From the NCBI RefSeq assembly GCF_016862115.1, contig NZ_BOMI01000002.1, positions 62,001 to 126,000 of the forward strand: a DNA stretch of 64,000 bases, given 5' to 3'. Origin of the DNA: Paractinoplanes deccanensis (GTDB taxonomy: Bacteria > Actinomycetota > Actinomycetes > Mycobacteriales > Micromonosporaceae). Below are positions 50,458 to 58,379 of the stretch, one piece after another (position 1 is the first letter of the stretch; each line of letters begins with the position of its first letter). A program made the position numbers and the translations under genes. The notes below the pieces were generated by a model that made no database searches, had not been told where the DNA came from, and saw only the letters and a list, made by a program, of their open reading frames with translations.

Positions 50458-50800
50458 CTACGACCGCGGCGTCGCGAACTGCCCACTGCGGAGAAGCAGC
50501 CCGGCTAGAGGCACCACGGCTCGGGTGTCGGCGCGCAGAGCCGCCACGCTCCACCGCAATGCCTCCGCTCGCCTTCCCTCCTCGAGCAGGACCGACCCCA
50601 AGAGGACCATGGCACGGCTGTCTCCCCTCGGCGGCCCGGTTGAGCCACAGCCCGGCCTCCTCGAGCCTCCCGGCGCTGTGCAGCAGCATCCCGATCCGCC
50701 CGGACGCGTTGTGATCGCCGGCCTCGGCGATCGGCTGCCAGTAGCCGATGATGGGATCGATCGTGCCCTTTCTCAGGAGCAGAGCGCGACCCAGGTCCTG
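50458..50800 (-). pseudogene. decayed Sel1/TPR-like gene fragment with frameshift
   Basis: In the 685-bp gap after the SIR2 gene, the minus strand first reads LGRALLLRKGTIDPIIGYWQPIAEAG, then SGRIGMLLHSAGRLEEAGLWLNRAAEG, helical repeats of Sel1/TPR type. Near 50,615 the pattern continues in another frame: RAMVLLGSVLLEEGRRAEALRWSVAALRADTRAVVPLAGLLLRSG, ending at TAG 50458. The 5' part is missing. The rest of the gap (50281-50457 and 50801-50917) shows nothing recognisable. Confidence 0.5.
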
Positions 50801-50917
50801 CGGGCGCAGGCGGCGAAGCCCCTTCCACCCCAATCCCCCACCCAGCCGGCACCCGGCAGCGGGGGTGCGGGTGGCGAAGCCCCCGCCCGCGCGACGAAGT
50901 CGCGCCAAACAAGACGA

Positions 50918-50956
50918 GGCCGGAAGGCTCGCGCTTTACGCGAGCACACTCCGGCC
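50918..50956 (-). terminator. terminator of tRNA-Val
   Basis: Imperfect GC-rich stem-loop (outer arms GGCCGG/CCGGCC, inner arms GCTCGCG/CGCGAGC) 10 bp past the tRNA 3' end, followed on the minus strand by TCGTCTTGTTT. Confidence 0.6.
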
Positions 50957-50965
50957 CCGGACTCG

Positions 50966-51037
50966 TGGGCGATACTGGGATCGAACCAGTGACCTCTCCG
51001 GTGTGAACGGAGCGCTCTCCCGCTGAGCTAATCGCCC
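50966..51037 (-). tRNA. tRNA-Val (anticodon CAC)
   Basis: Full cloverleaf on the minus strand: acceptor GGGCGAT/ATCGCCC with discriminator A, D arm GCTC-AGCGGGA-GAGC, anticodon arm CTCCG-TTCACAC-CGGAG giving anticodon CAC (reads GUG), T arm ACTGG-TTCGATC-CCAGT. 72 nt; CCA is not encoded. No integrase or repeat is next to it, so it is not the AICE insertion site. Confidence 0.95.
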
Positions 51038-51088
51038 TCAACGGAGACTGACTGTACTAGACGTCTCCGCCCCTTCGCGAATCAGGGG

Positions 51089-51490
51089 TCAGGTCAGCAG
51101 CTTCTGACCCTCCTTGATCAGGTCTATGCCGAGGCTCAGGCGCACCGACAGGTAGACGATGGCGCATACGAAGACGCAGCTGATCAGGCCGACGACGACC
51201 TTCACGGGCCACGTTTGGCGGGCTATCCAGTGGGTCCAGCTCTGGACGTGTCTCTTGGTGAACTCGAGGAGCTTCTTGGCCCATGCGAACTCGATGGCCC
51301 AGATGGCGAGGCCGAGGATCACGATCGCCCAGCCGGGGCCGGGGAACGGGATCAGGACGATGCCCACGGCGACGACGATGGCGCCGAGGGTCGCTACTGA
51401 GATCTTGAGGGCCAGCCTGCCGGTCGGGTTCGCGCGGATCTTGTCCAGCACACCGAGTGGGGACTGATCTTCGTCGGGTTTCGTAGTCAT
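51089..51490 (-). CDS. TIGR02611/PGPGW-type small membrane protein
   Basis: 133 residues from ATG 51490. Three or four transmembrane helices; the first two flank the signature PFPGPGWAIVILGLAIWA (about residues 48-65), which defines the PGPGW transmembrane family of Actinobacteria. The cytosolic part between helices is basic (WAKKLLEFTKRHVQSW). Function unknown; found in many actinomycetes near general housekeeping genes, as here between tRNA-Val and ssgB. Confidence 0.9.
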   Translation of the reverse strand: MTTKPDEDQSPLGVLDKIRANPTGRLALKISVATLGAIVVAVGIVLIPFPGPGWAIVILGLAIWAIEFAWAKKLLEFTKRHVQSWTHWIARQTWPVKVVVGLISCVFVCAIVYLSVRLSLGIDLIKEGQKLLT

Positions 51491-51766
51491 TTCATCCCCC
51501 AGTGTTCCGGGTCCCCGTCACTACCCGGGAGGAATGGACGTTACCGGAGTAAGTCAACTGCTGGACCACCCGACGCCGGGCGGAACCGAGTACTTGGGCA
51601 GAACAGGACAAGATATCGCTTTACGTCTTGTGCGAAGAGCTTTTCGGAACCGTCTTCCCACTACTGGGTGAGATCAGCGTATGGCGGAGCGTAACGACAG
51701 GGATCACCTGAGTATGGGAAACGCGGGGTTCACCAGCCTCGCAGCGGTGCCGGGGGGAGTTCGTCC

Positions 51767-52198
51767 ATGAGTACCATTCGTCCAACGACCGTCGAGGTCG
51801 AGACCTCGCTGCGGCTCGTAGCGCCTGACGCCACGGCACTGCCCGTGCGCGCCAGTCTGCGGTACGACCCAGCCGACCCGTACGCGGTCCACGTGTTGTT
51901 CCACGCAGAATCAGCCGGTGGGGAAGCCGTGAGCTGGTCCTTTGCGCGGGAACTGCTCGTGACCGGGCTCGATGAGCCCGCGGGTATCGGCGACGTCCGG
52001 GTGTGGCCGTGGGCCACGCCGAGGGGGGACTTCGTCGCTCTCGCACTGTCGTCGCCCGACGGCAATGCGCTGTTCGAAGTGCCGCGCAGCGTCCTTGTCC
52101 GATTCCTCCGGCGCACCTATGTGGTGGTGCCGCGCGGCCGGGAATCGGAACATCTGGACGTCGACGCGGCGGTCAACCGGCTGCTCGCCGGGAGATAA
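51767..52198 (+). CDS. ssgB: SsgB-type sporulation/cell-division protein
   Basis: 143 residues from ATG 51767 with GGGGGGAG upstream. The sequence follows SsgA-like proteins (SALPs) from end to end: VEVETSLRLVAPDATALPVRASLRYDPADPYAVHVLFHAE, SWSFARELLVTGLDEPAGIGDVRVWPW, ALSSPDGNALFEVPRSVLVRFLRRTYVVVPRG. Among SALPs it looks most like SsgB, the member that localises FtsZ to future septa during sporulation, and single-copy SsgB is the form found in Micromonosporaceae. Its presence says the organism forms spores. The 276 bp upstream hold no other gene; I cannot identify the promoter. Followed by a strong terminator. Confidence 0.92.
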   Translation: MSTIRPTTVEVETSLRLVAPDATALPVRASLRYDPADPYAVHVLFHAESAGGEAVSWSFARELLVTGLDEPAGIGDVRVWPWATPRGDFVALALSSPDGNALFEVPRSVLVRFLRRTYVVVPRGRESEHLDVDAAVNRLLAGR

Positions 52199-52207
52199 AG
52201 GTCAACG

Positions 52208-52254
52208 AAGAGCGACCCGCGCGGACACTGCCGGTCCGCGCGGGTCGCTCTTTT
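52208..52254 (+). terminator. rho-independent terminator after ssgB
   Basis: 19-bp perfect stem with a 7-nt loop (ACTGCCG), arms 52208-52226 and 52234-52252, running into TTTT. It starts 10 bp after the ssgB stop. Confidence 0.9.
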
Positions 52255-52404
52255 CTGGCGTAAAAATCAACAACCGGACAAATAGCGGAATCCGGGTCAA
52301 GAAACGGACATTTCTCTGTACGACGGTGAATAACTCCGCGACCTTGGAAAACAGAGCCCCGACCAGGGATGCGTCGCTGGTCATCGCCGGTTACCGTCGG
52401 CGCG

Positions 52405-53259
52405 ATGTCCCTTGCAGCCTCGCGCGACGCCGCGACCACGTTCCGACCGCCCGGCTGGGCGGGTGTCGGCACCTGCGCGCTGGACGCCACCGGCTCGCGG
52501 GCGCCCGACCGCCTCCCGTTCCACGTGCTCCTGCTGGCCACGGCCGGCCACGGCGCGGTCGAGGTGGACTTCTTCGCGCACAACTGCCGGCCGGGCACGC
52601 TGCTCTGGATCCGGCCGGGCCAGGCGCTGCGGGTGGGCCGCAACGGCCTCACCGCCTCGGCGGTCACCTTCGCGCCCCATCTGGCGGGCGACGAGGAGCC
52701 CGCGTCGACCGGCCGCTGGCAGCTGCGCGGCGAGGACGAGGACGCGGTGATCAGCGAATTCGCCCAGCTGGCGGTCGACTGCGAGCGGCACCGGCAGGGC
52801 CCGCTCGCCGGCGAGCTGCTGCGCCAGCAGCTCCGGGTGCTGCTGCTGCGCATCGCGCTGCTCGGCGGCGCCGAGCCCGCCGGGCCGGAGAGCCGTACCT
52901 ACACGCGCTTCCGGGCGATGCTCGAGGCGGGTCATCCGCACAGCCGCCGGGTCGAGGACTACGCGGACGAGCTGGGCTGCTCCGTACGTACCCTGACCAG
53001 GGCTTGTTTGTCTGTCACCGGGCGCACCGCCAAGCAGGTCGTCGACGATCGGGTCGCCCTGGAGGCGCGGCGGCTGCTCGCGTGCACCTCGCTCTCCGTG
53101 GCCGAGGTGGGCCGCCACTTGGGGTTCGCCGAGCCGACGAACTTCGGCCGCTTCTTCCATCGGGAGGTCGGCATGAGCCCGGGGCAGTTCCGCGCCGACG
53201 CCGCGCGTGGGCCGCGCCAGGCCATACCCGCACAGCGACGCCCACCTGACGGAGCGTAA
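52405..53259 (+). CDS. AraC-family regulator
   Basis: 284 residues from ATG 52405 (MSLAASRD); an in-frame start at 52369 would add 12 residues. N-terminal cupin-like effector domain (LPFHVLLLATAGHGAVEVDFFAHNCRPGTLLWIRPGQALRVG). C-terminal double HTH: RRVEDYADELGCSVRTLTRACLSVTGRTAKQVVDDRVALEARRLL and LSVAEVGRHLGFAEPTNFGRFFHREVGMSPGQFR, the latter being the signature helix of AraC proteins. Effector and target are unknown; the downstream Rrf2 gene is 59 bp away on the same strand and may be cotranscribed. Confidence 0.92.
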   Translation: MSLAASRDAATTFRPPGWAGVGTCALDATGSRAPDRLPFHVLLLATAGHGAVEVDFFAHNCRPGTLLWIRPGQALRVGRNGLTASAVTFAPHLAGDEEPASTGRWQLRGEDEDAVISEFAQLAVDCERHRQGPLAGELLRQQLRVLLLRIALLGGAEPAGPESRTYTRFRAMLEAGHPHSRRVEDYADELGCSVRTLTRACLSVTGRTAKQVVDDRVALEARRLLACTSLSVAEVGRHLGFAEPTNFGRFFHREVGMSPGQFRADAARGPRQAIPAQRRPPDGA

Positions 53260-53318
53260 TTCCCATATATCCGTGGGGCATGTGCGAGTCGCTGGCGCCG
53301 ACGAGGCATTATGGGTGA

Positions 53319-53774
53319 GTGCAGATCTCCGCGCGCGGCGACTACGCGGTCCGGGCGGCGCTCAGTTTGGCGCGGGCCTACCCGGCACTGATGTCCGCCC
53401 AAGCCATCGCCCAGGACCAGGAAATGCCCCGCAAGTTCCTCGAGGCGGTGCTCGCCGACCTGCGGCGCGCGGGTGTCGTCCGCGCCCAGCGAGGCGCCGA
53501 GGGGGGCTACACACTGTCACAGCCACCGCGCGATGTGATGATCGGCCAGATCCTGCGCGCGGTCGACGGCCCGCTCGCCGGGGTCCGCGGCCTGCGTCCT
53601 GAGGAGACTCAATACACGGGCGCGGCCGAAAATCTGCCCAATCTCTGGGTCGCCGTGCGTGCCGCGGTCCGCGAGGTCGTCGACGAGGTGAGCCTCGCCG
53701 AGCTGATCAGCGGCCGGATGCCAGCCCACGTCCGCAAGCTCACGACCCGCCCGGACGCGTGGCAGCCTCGCTGA
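53319..53774 (+). CDS. Rrf2-family regulator without iron-sulfur cysteines
   Basis: 151 residues from GTG 53319. QISARGDYAVRAALSLARAYPALMSAQAIAQDQEMPRKFLEAVLADLRRAGVVRAQRGAEGGYTLSQPPRDVMIGQILRAVDGPLA matches the Rrf2 winged helix closely (DYAVRA, IPxKFLE, SxRGxxGGYxLxxxP). The segment where IscR, NsrR and RsrR carry Cys-x(5-7)-Cys reads RPEETQYTGAAENLPNLWVAVR and contains no Cys; the whole protein has none. It therefore cannot bind a Cys-ligated cluster and probably senses something else, as CymR does. Targets unknown. Confidence 0.9.
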   Translation: MQISARGDYAVRAALSLARAYPALMSAQAIAQDQEMPRKFLEAVLADLRRAGVVRAQRGAEGGYTLSQPPRDVMIGQILRAVDGPLAGVRGLRPEETQYTGAAENLPNLWVAVRAAVREVVDEVSLAELISGRMPAHVRKLTTRPDAWQPR

Positions 53775-53853
53775 TCGCCGCGTGACGTTTGCCGATTCGG
53801 CGCATCGGGAATCGACGGCTCATCCCCGAAACCCCCCACGAAGGGACATAGCG

Positions 53854-54033
53854 ATGGGCCTCGTTTTCCGGAGCCGCAAGAAGTTCGGCCCGCTGATCCT
53901 CAACTTCACCGAGAACGGCTTCTCGTCCTGGAGCTTCAAGATCGGCCGCTGGTCGTGGAACTCGCGCACCCGGGCGCACCGCGTCGACCTGCCCGGCCCG
54001 CTGTCCTGGAAGCAGGACAAGAGCCGGTCCTAA
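53854..54033 (+). CDS. DUF4236-type small protein
   Basis: 59 residues from ATG 53854, preceded by GAAGGGA. MGLVFRSRKKFGPLILNFTENGFSSWSFKIGRWSWNSRTRAHRVDLPGPLSWKQDK matches the short DUF4236 pattern (FRxRKxFGPLxLNxTxxGxSS), basic and without membrane segment. Function unknown. Its stop overlaps the opposite-strand gene by 4 bp. Confidence 0.8.
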   Translation: MGLVFRSRKKFGPLILNFTENGFSSWSFKIGRWSWNSRTRAHRVDLPGPLSWKQDKSRS

Positions 54034-54893
54034 CGCGAGATCACGACATCTCCGCCGAGCCGGCCGTGTGCCGGCGTACGGCTGACCGTCCCCGCGTCCA
54101 CCAGCGCGTGCACGACCCGGGTCGCGTCCGCGGCCCGATAGACCGTCTCGGTCAGCGCGAAGGTCCGCAGCTCCGTCACGGTCGCCGAGCCGGTCCGCTC
54201 CAGGAACGCCACGATCTCGCGGCGCAGCGGCCCCGGATGCGGGGTGAGCGAGATGTCGATCAGGTGCCGGTCCGGGTCGCCGGGGTCGCGGTAGCGCACC
54301 CCGGCGAACTCGTCGACCGCCCAGAGCGCCTCCTTGAACCCCTCCAGGCTCTTGCCTGTCGTCGTCGCGAAGACCAGCAGCTCACCGGGCTTGTCGTCGA
54401 CGGCGAGCTCCACCTGCGTGAACAGCGGCCACCCCGCGCGATAGGGATCGGCCGAGGACCCCGGCGGCAGCACCAGTAGCACCTCGGCCGGCTTGCCCGC
54501 GGTCAGGGCCGCCACTGTCGACGGCGCCGGTGCGGCACCCGCCGCGGCACCATCCAGGAATCCCAGCAGGGGTACGCGCTGAGCACCGCTCGCCTTCAGC
54601 GCGACCGCCAGCATCGCGTCCGTGTCACCCGGCACGGTGTGCACCGGGAACGGGGCGTCGACAGCGGGCAGCGCGGCGCCCGTGGCCACCATGGACAGCT
54701 CGCGGCCCCGTACGAAATCGGCCTGGTCTGTCAGCACCCGCACGGCCGCCTGGAACGACGCGCCGCCGCCCGCGTCGGCGTAGCCGTGCGCGTAGACCAC
54801 CCGCCGGGCGCGGTGCAGCGCCGCGGGCGCCCACGCCTCCAGGTGGCGGACCAGCAGCTCGCGTTTGACGGTGGCGATCTCCTCCGAGGACAT
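54030..54893 (-). CDS. conserved actinobacterial hypothetical protein, distantly TcmP-like
   Basis: 287 residues from ATG 54893. Starts MSSEEIATVKRELLVRHLEAWAPAALHRARRVVYAHGYADAGG, which recalls the K-x2-L-x-YL-x-W and VYxDGFAG opening of three-Cys-motif partner (TcmP) proteins, then GELLVFATTTGKSLEGFKEALWAVDEFAGVRYRDP and a C-terminal winged-helix-like segment (LRREIVAFLERTGSATVTELRTFALTETVYRAADATRVVHALVDAGTV). The second part looks like a replacement HTH. No catalytic residues certain. TcmP relationship is a guess; no Cys-motif partner lies nearby. Confidence 0.6.
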   Translation of the reverse strand: MSSEEIATVKRELLVRHLEAWAPAALHRARRVVYAHGYADAGGGASFQAAVRVLTDQADFVRGRELSMVATGAALPAVDAPFPVHTVPGDTDAMLAVALKASGAQRVPLLGFLDGAAAGAAPAPSTVAALTAGKPAEVLLVLPPGSSADPYRAGWPLFTQVELAVDDKPGELLVFATTTGKSLEGFKEALWAVDEFAGVRYRDPGDPDRHLIDISLTPHPGPLRREIVAFLERTGSATVTELRTFALTETVYRAADATRVVHALVDAGTVSRTPAHGRLGGDVVISR

Positions 54894-54989
54894 GTCTGCT
54901 TTCTATCCTGCCCTGTCGGCGCGGATCGGACTGGGTGTTCGCGCCTGCTGACTTGTACCTAGGGTGTTCACGCGAGCACTATGAGACAT

Positions 54990-56516
54990 ATGGCCCCTCC
55001 TCCGCTAGCCGAGCTCACCCAGCGCGCCCAGACCATGACGTCGGCGGGCGATCTCGTGGGCGCCCAGCGGGTGCTGGCCAATGTGCTCGATTCCGCCGCC
55101 GCGGCCGACCCCGGCCAGGCCAGTCCCGACCTCGCGCTCGCCGCCGCGCTGCACGCCCGCATCCTGATCGCGCTCGGCGACCTGCGCGGCGCGCGTCACT
55201 GGGCCGCTTTCGCGCACACCGCCGAGGAACGCCTGCACGGGTCCCATCACGAGCGTGCCGTCGCCGCGGCGGCCACCCACGCGGCCGTCCTCCAGCGCGT
55301 CGGCGAGCACAGCCACGCCGCCCGGGTCTACCGCCGGCTGGTCGGCGACCTCGCCGAGATCGACGGCCCGGACACCCCGCGCGTGCTGGCCGCCGAGGCC
55401 GACCTCGCCACCGCCGAGCACGCCGCCGGCCACTGCAACTCCGCCCGCGGACGGCTCTCCGCCGCCTGGCGACGGCACACCCGGCTGTACGGTGACGCCG
55501 CGCCCGCCGGCATCAAGATGCTCGCGCGGCTCGGCGCGATGGAGCGCGACTGCGGCCGCGAGGCCGAGTCCCGTGACCACCTGACCAAGGCACAGGAGCT
55601 GTGCGCGCGCTACCTGCCCGCCGACCATCCCCTGGTGCGCCAGGTGGCGGCGCTGGCCGCGGCGCCGCCGTCCACCAAGCACTCGTGCACTCCGGGCGTC
55701 ACCACGGTCGGCGCTCCCGGCGTCCAAAATGTGCCTTTCCCGCGGCGTCCCACCGTGCCGGAGCTGCCGTCGGACGACCCCGGCATGCCCCCGCCGGACA
55801 ACCGCCCCACCGACCCGAACGGCACCGTCTACCAGCAGCCGCTCTATCTGGCCGACGTGCACCAGGCGCCCGGCGACCTGACCGGCCGGCACGCCCGCGC
55901 GGACACGCCGCCGCCGATGCCGGGCCGTCGCGCGCCCGACTACGGCCCGGACGGCCGCCCCCAGCCGATCGGCTCGGCCCCCGCGAGCACCTACACGCCG
56001 CCGCCGAACACGGAGCCCCGCCTGCCGGTCCGCACCGAGCAGCCGCCTCCGCCGCGCCGCCGCCAGCCGTTCATCCTGGCCGCCGTGCTGGTCGCGGGCA
56101 TCGCCGCCGCCGTCGCCGTGGTCGCCCTGACCCTGCCCGACGCGGACGGCGCGACCGGTCCCCAGCCGACCGTCGCCCCGACGTCGGCCACGCCGCCCGC
56201 CGCCTCCTCGAAGCCGCCGCCGGCCACCAGCAAGCCACCGGCCGCCGACCCGGGCGCGCCGCAGAACGTGCGCCTGCGCGACAACCGCGACAGCGTCGTG
56301 CTCCAGTGGACCTATCCGCCGGACGCCGAGGGCCCGATCCTCGTCTCCGGCGGCCGCGCCGGCCAGAACCCGAAGCCGTTCCAGCAGCTCCCGGCGGGCA
56401 GCGGCGACTACGTCGTCTACGGCCTCAACGAAAACCTCAACTACTGCTTCGTCGTCTCCGTGGCCTATTCGAGCAGCCGCATCGCCAAGTCGGTCCCGGC
56501 CTGCACGAAGCGCTAG
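54990..56516 (+). CDS. TPR-transmembrane-FN3 protein
   Basis: 508 residues from ATG 54990 (in-frame ATG at 54981 also possible). Cytosolic N-terminus of TPR helices (about 1-225: LAAALHARILIALGDLRGARHWAAFAHTAEERL, ATHAAVLQRVGEHSHAARVYRRLV). Then a Pro-rich linker (about 250-355), one transmembrane helix (FILAAVLVAGIAAAVAVVALTL), a Pro/Ser/Thr stalk and a terminal fibronectin type III domain (PGAPQNVRLRDNRDSVVLQWTYPP ... NENLNYCFVVSVAY). The topology suggests a surface-sensing or scaffold protein. No enzymatic domain. Divergent from the previous gene. Confidence 0.78.
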   Translation: MAPPPLAELTQRAQTMTSAGDLVGAQRVLANVLDSAAAADPGQASPDLALAAALHARILIALGDLRGARHWAAFAHTAEERLHGSHHERAVAAAATHAAVLQRVGEHSHAARVYRRLVGDLAEIDGPDTPRVLAAEADLATAEHAAGHCNSARGRLSAAWRRHTRLYGDAAPAGIKMLARLGAMERDCGREAESRDHLTKAQELCARYLPADHPLVRQVAALAAAPPSTKHSCTPGVTTVGAPGVQNVPFPRRPTVPELPSDDPGMPPPDNRPTDPNGTVYQQPLYLADVHQAPGDLTGRHARADTPPPMPGRRAPDYGPDGRPQPIGSAPASTYTPPPNTEPRLPVRTEQPPPPRRRQPFILAAVLVAGIAAAVAVVALTLPDADGATGPQPTVAPTSATPPAASSKPPPATSKPPAADPGAPQNVRLRDNRDSVVLQWTYPPDAEGPILVSGGRAGQNPKPFQQLPAGSGDYVVYGLNENLNYCFVVSVAYSSSRIAKSVPACTKR

Positions 56517-56626
56517 GAGGTTCCCCCGGAGGGGCCGTGCGTGCCATCCCGGTTCGGTAATACGACCGGCGATATATGTGCGTATCGGGGCAGCTCAGGA
56601 CGGGTTTGCCAGGTCATGGTCATGGA

Positions 56627-56652
56627 TCGATGCATCTTGATGGATGCATCGA
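56627..56652. promoter_or_regulatory. inverted repeat upstream of the secreted protease
   Basis: TCGATGCATC-TTGATG-GATGCATCGA: 10-bp perfect arms with a 6-nt spacer, 64 bp before the protease start. Rich in A/T for this genome and not followed by a U-run, so more likely an operator than a terminator. Confidence 0.5.
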
Positions 56653-56716
56653 GGTCGGCCAATACTGAGCCTCGTACGCCGCATCAGGCGTATATCCCAT
56701 CCCCCCGGGAGGAACC

Positions 56717-57760
56717 GTGCTCAACCGGAAGCTGCGCCGACCGATCGTCGGCCTGGCGGCATCTGTGCTCGTCGGCTCCGCTCTCATCGGCATGTCGCCC
56801 GCGTCATCCGCGGCGGCGGCGCCCGGCGCCGACCCCTCGTTCGCCCCGTCGGCGCTCGCCTCGAAGCTCGACGCGCAGTTCGGCACCACCACGGCCGGGT
56901 CGTACATCGACTCCGCCGGCAAGGTGGTCGTCAACGTCACCGATGCGGCGACCGCCCGCTCGGTCACCGCGGCCGGGGCCACGCCCCGCTTCGTCTCCCG
57001 CAGCGGCGCCGAGCTGGCCGCCGCCGACAACGCCCTGAAGGCCGAGCTCAAGACGCCCGGCACCGCCTTCGCCGTCGACCCGGTCAGCAACCAGGTCGTC
57101 GTCACCGTCGACAGCACGGTCACCGGCGCGAAGCTCGCCGCGGTCCAGGCCACCGTGGCCAAGCTCGGCGACCGGGCCCGCATCGAGTCCACCCCCGGCG
57201 AGCTCTCCGTCACCATCTCCGGCGGTGACGCCATCTACACCGGTGGCAGCCGGTGCTCGCTCGGCTTCAACGTGCGCAGCGGCAGCACCTACTACTTCCT
57301 GACCGCCGGCCACTGCACCAACGCCGGCTCCACCTGGACCAACGGTTCCACCACCCTGGGCACCCGGGCCGGCAGCAGCTTCCCGGGCAACGACTACGGC
57401 ATCGTCCGCTACACCAACACGACCATCACCAAGAGCGGCACCGTGGGCTCGCAGGAGATCACCTCCGCCGGCACCCCGGCCGTCGGCGCGACCGTCTACC
57501 GCCGCGGCTCGACCACCGGCACCCACTCCGGCCGCGTCACCGCGCTGAACAGCACGGTCAACTACGCGCAGGGCTCGGTCTCCGGCCTCATCCGCACCAC
57601 CGTCTGCGCGCAGCCCGGCGACAGCGGCGGCCCGCTCTACTCCGGCACCACCGCGCTGGGCCTGACCTCGGGCGGCAGCGGCAACTGCAGCACCGGCGGC
57701 ACCACGTACTTCCAGCCGGTCACCGAGGCGCTGAGCGTCTACGGCGTGTCGGTCTACTAG
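56717..57760 (+). CDS. secreted S1 serine protease, streptogrisin/alpha-lytic type
   Basis: 347 residues from GTG 56717 with GGGAGGA upstream. Signal peptide ([27 protein letters not shown]), then an alpha-lytic-protease prodomain (about 38-160) acting as folding chaperone and inhibitor, then the mature chymotrypsin-fold enzyme from about [20 protein letters not shown]. Catalytic His in FLTAGHCTN, Asp in GNDYGIVRY and Ser in [13 protein letters not shown]; three Cys pairs are in the streptogrisin places (RCSLG/GHC, VCAQPG/GNCS). Small specificity-loop residues ([10 protein letters not shown]) suggest cleavage after medium hydrophobic or bulky residues. Likely secreted for nutrition. Followed by a strong terminator. 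Confidence 0.95.
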   Translation: MLNRKLRRPIVGLAASVLVGSALIGMSPASSAAAAPGADPSFAPSALASKLDAQFGTTTAGSYIDSAGKVVVNVTDAATARSVTAAGATPRFVSRSGAELAAADNALKAELKTPGTAFAVDPVSNQVVVTVDSTVTGAKLAAVQATVAKLGDRARIESTPGELSVTISGGDAIYTGGSRCSLGFNVRSGSTYYFLTAGHCTNAGSTWTNGSTTLGTRAGSSFPGNDYGIVRYTNTTITKSGTVGSQEITSAGTPAVGATVYRRGSTTGTHSGRVTALNSTVNYAQGSVSGLIRTTVCAQPGDSGGPLYSGTTALGLTSGGSGNCSTGGTTYFQPVTEALSVYGVSVY

Positions 57761-57772
57761 AAGCATCCGCGA

Positions 57773-57806
57773 GAACGGCCCCGCTTCCCTGGAAGCGGGG
57801 CCGTTC
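57773..57806 (+). terminator. terminator after the protease gene
   Basis: 16-bp complementary arms (57773-57788 and 57791-57806) with a very short loop, 12 bp after the protease stop; GC-rich, without a long U-run. Confidence 0.8.
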
Positions 57807-57824
57807 GCTGTCCACAATCGACCC

Positions 57825-58349
57825 ATGCGCGAGGCAGATCCGGTGAGCGACCCGTACCCGCACCTGCGTCCCGGCGAGCGCGACGCCCTCGTCCAGTTCC
57901 TCGACCAGCACCGCGAGTGGACGCTCGCCGCCCTGGACGGCCTGGACGACGCCTCCGCCGCCGAGCGCCTGCTGCCGGCCACCGACATGACCATCGGCGG
58001 CATCGTGAAGCACCTCGCCCACATGGAAGACCTCTGGTTCACCCACACGCTGCTCGGCGACCCCTACCCCGAGCCGTGGGCCTCGGCCCCGCCGGGAGAG
58101 GAGTGGGCCTGGCGCTCGGCCGCCGACGATTCGGTGGAGTCGCTGCGGGCGCTCTATGCCACCGCGTGCGACCGCAGCCGGGCCGCCGTCGCCCGCTTCG
58201 ACAGCCTGGACGCGCGGGCGGCGCTCCCGTCCTTCGGCAAGGCGCCGGTGAACTTGCGCTGGCTCTGGACCCAGATGATCCGCGAGACGGCCCAGCACCG
58301 GGGCCACCTCGACCTGATGCTGGACGTGCTCCGCGCCGATCGCGGTTAG
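57825..58349 (+). CDS. DinB/DUF664-family protein
   Basis: 174 residues from ATG 57825. Four-helix DinB bundle: ERDALVQFLDQHREWTLAALDGL, TIGGIVKHLAHMEDLWF, SVESLRALYATACDRSRAAVARF and TQMIRETAQHRGHLDLMLDVLR. Metal ligands are expected to be the His in KHLAHMED and the two His of QHRGH. In mycothiol-producing actinomycetes, members of this family are thiol-S-transferases; DUF664 (mycothiol-dependent maleylpyruvate-isomerase-like) fits the length. Substrate unknown. Confidence 0.9.
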   Translation: MREADPVSDPYPHLRPGERDALVQFLDQHREWTLAALDGLDDASAAERLLPATDMTIGGIVKHLAHMEDLWFTHTLLGDPYPEPWASAPPGEEWAWRSAADDSVESLRALYATACDRSRAAVARFDSLDARAALPSFGKAPVNLRWLWTQMIRETAQHRGHLDLMLDVLRADRG

Positions 58350-58379
58350 CCGGCCGGCTTCGACGGCCGACGCGACTCT

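Noticed and set aside
50966-51037. tRNA-Val as the insertion site of an integrative element
   Set aside because: No integrase, direct repeat or partial tRNA copy is found near it; the AICE lies 20 kb away between unrelated direct repeats.
53782-54033. 83-residue version of the DUF4236-type protein starting at 53782
   Set aside because: The family pattern begins at the ATG at 53854, which has a ribosome binding site; the upstream 24 residues are unrelated.
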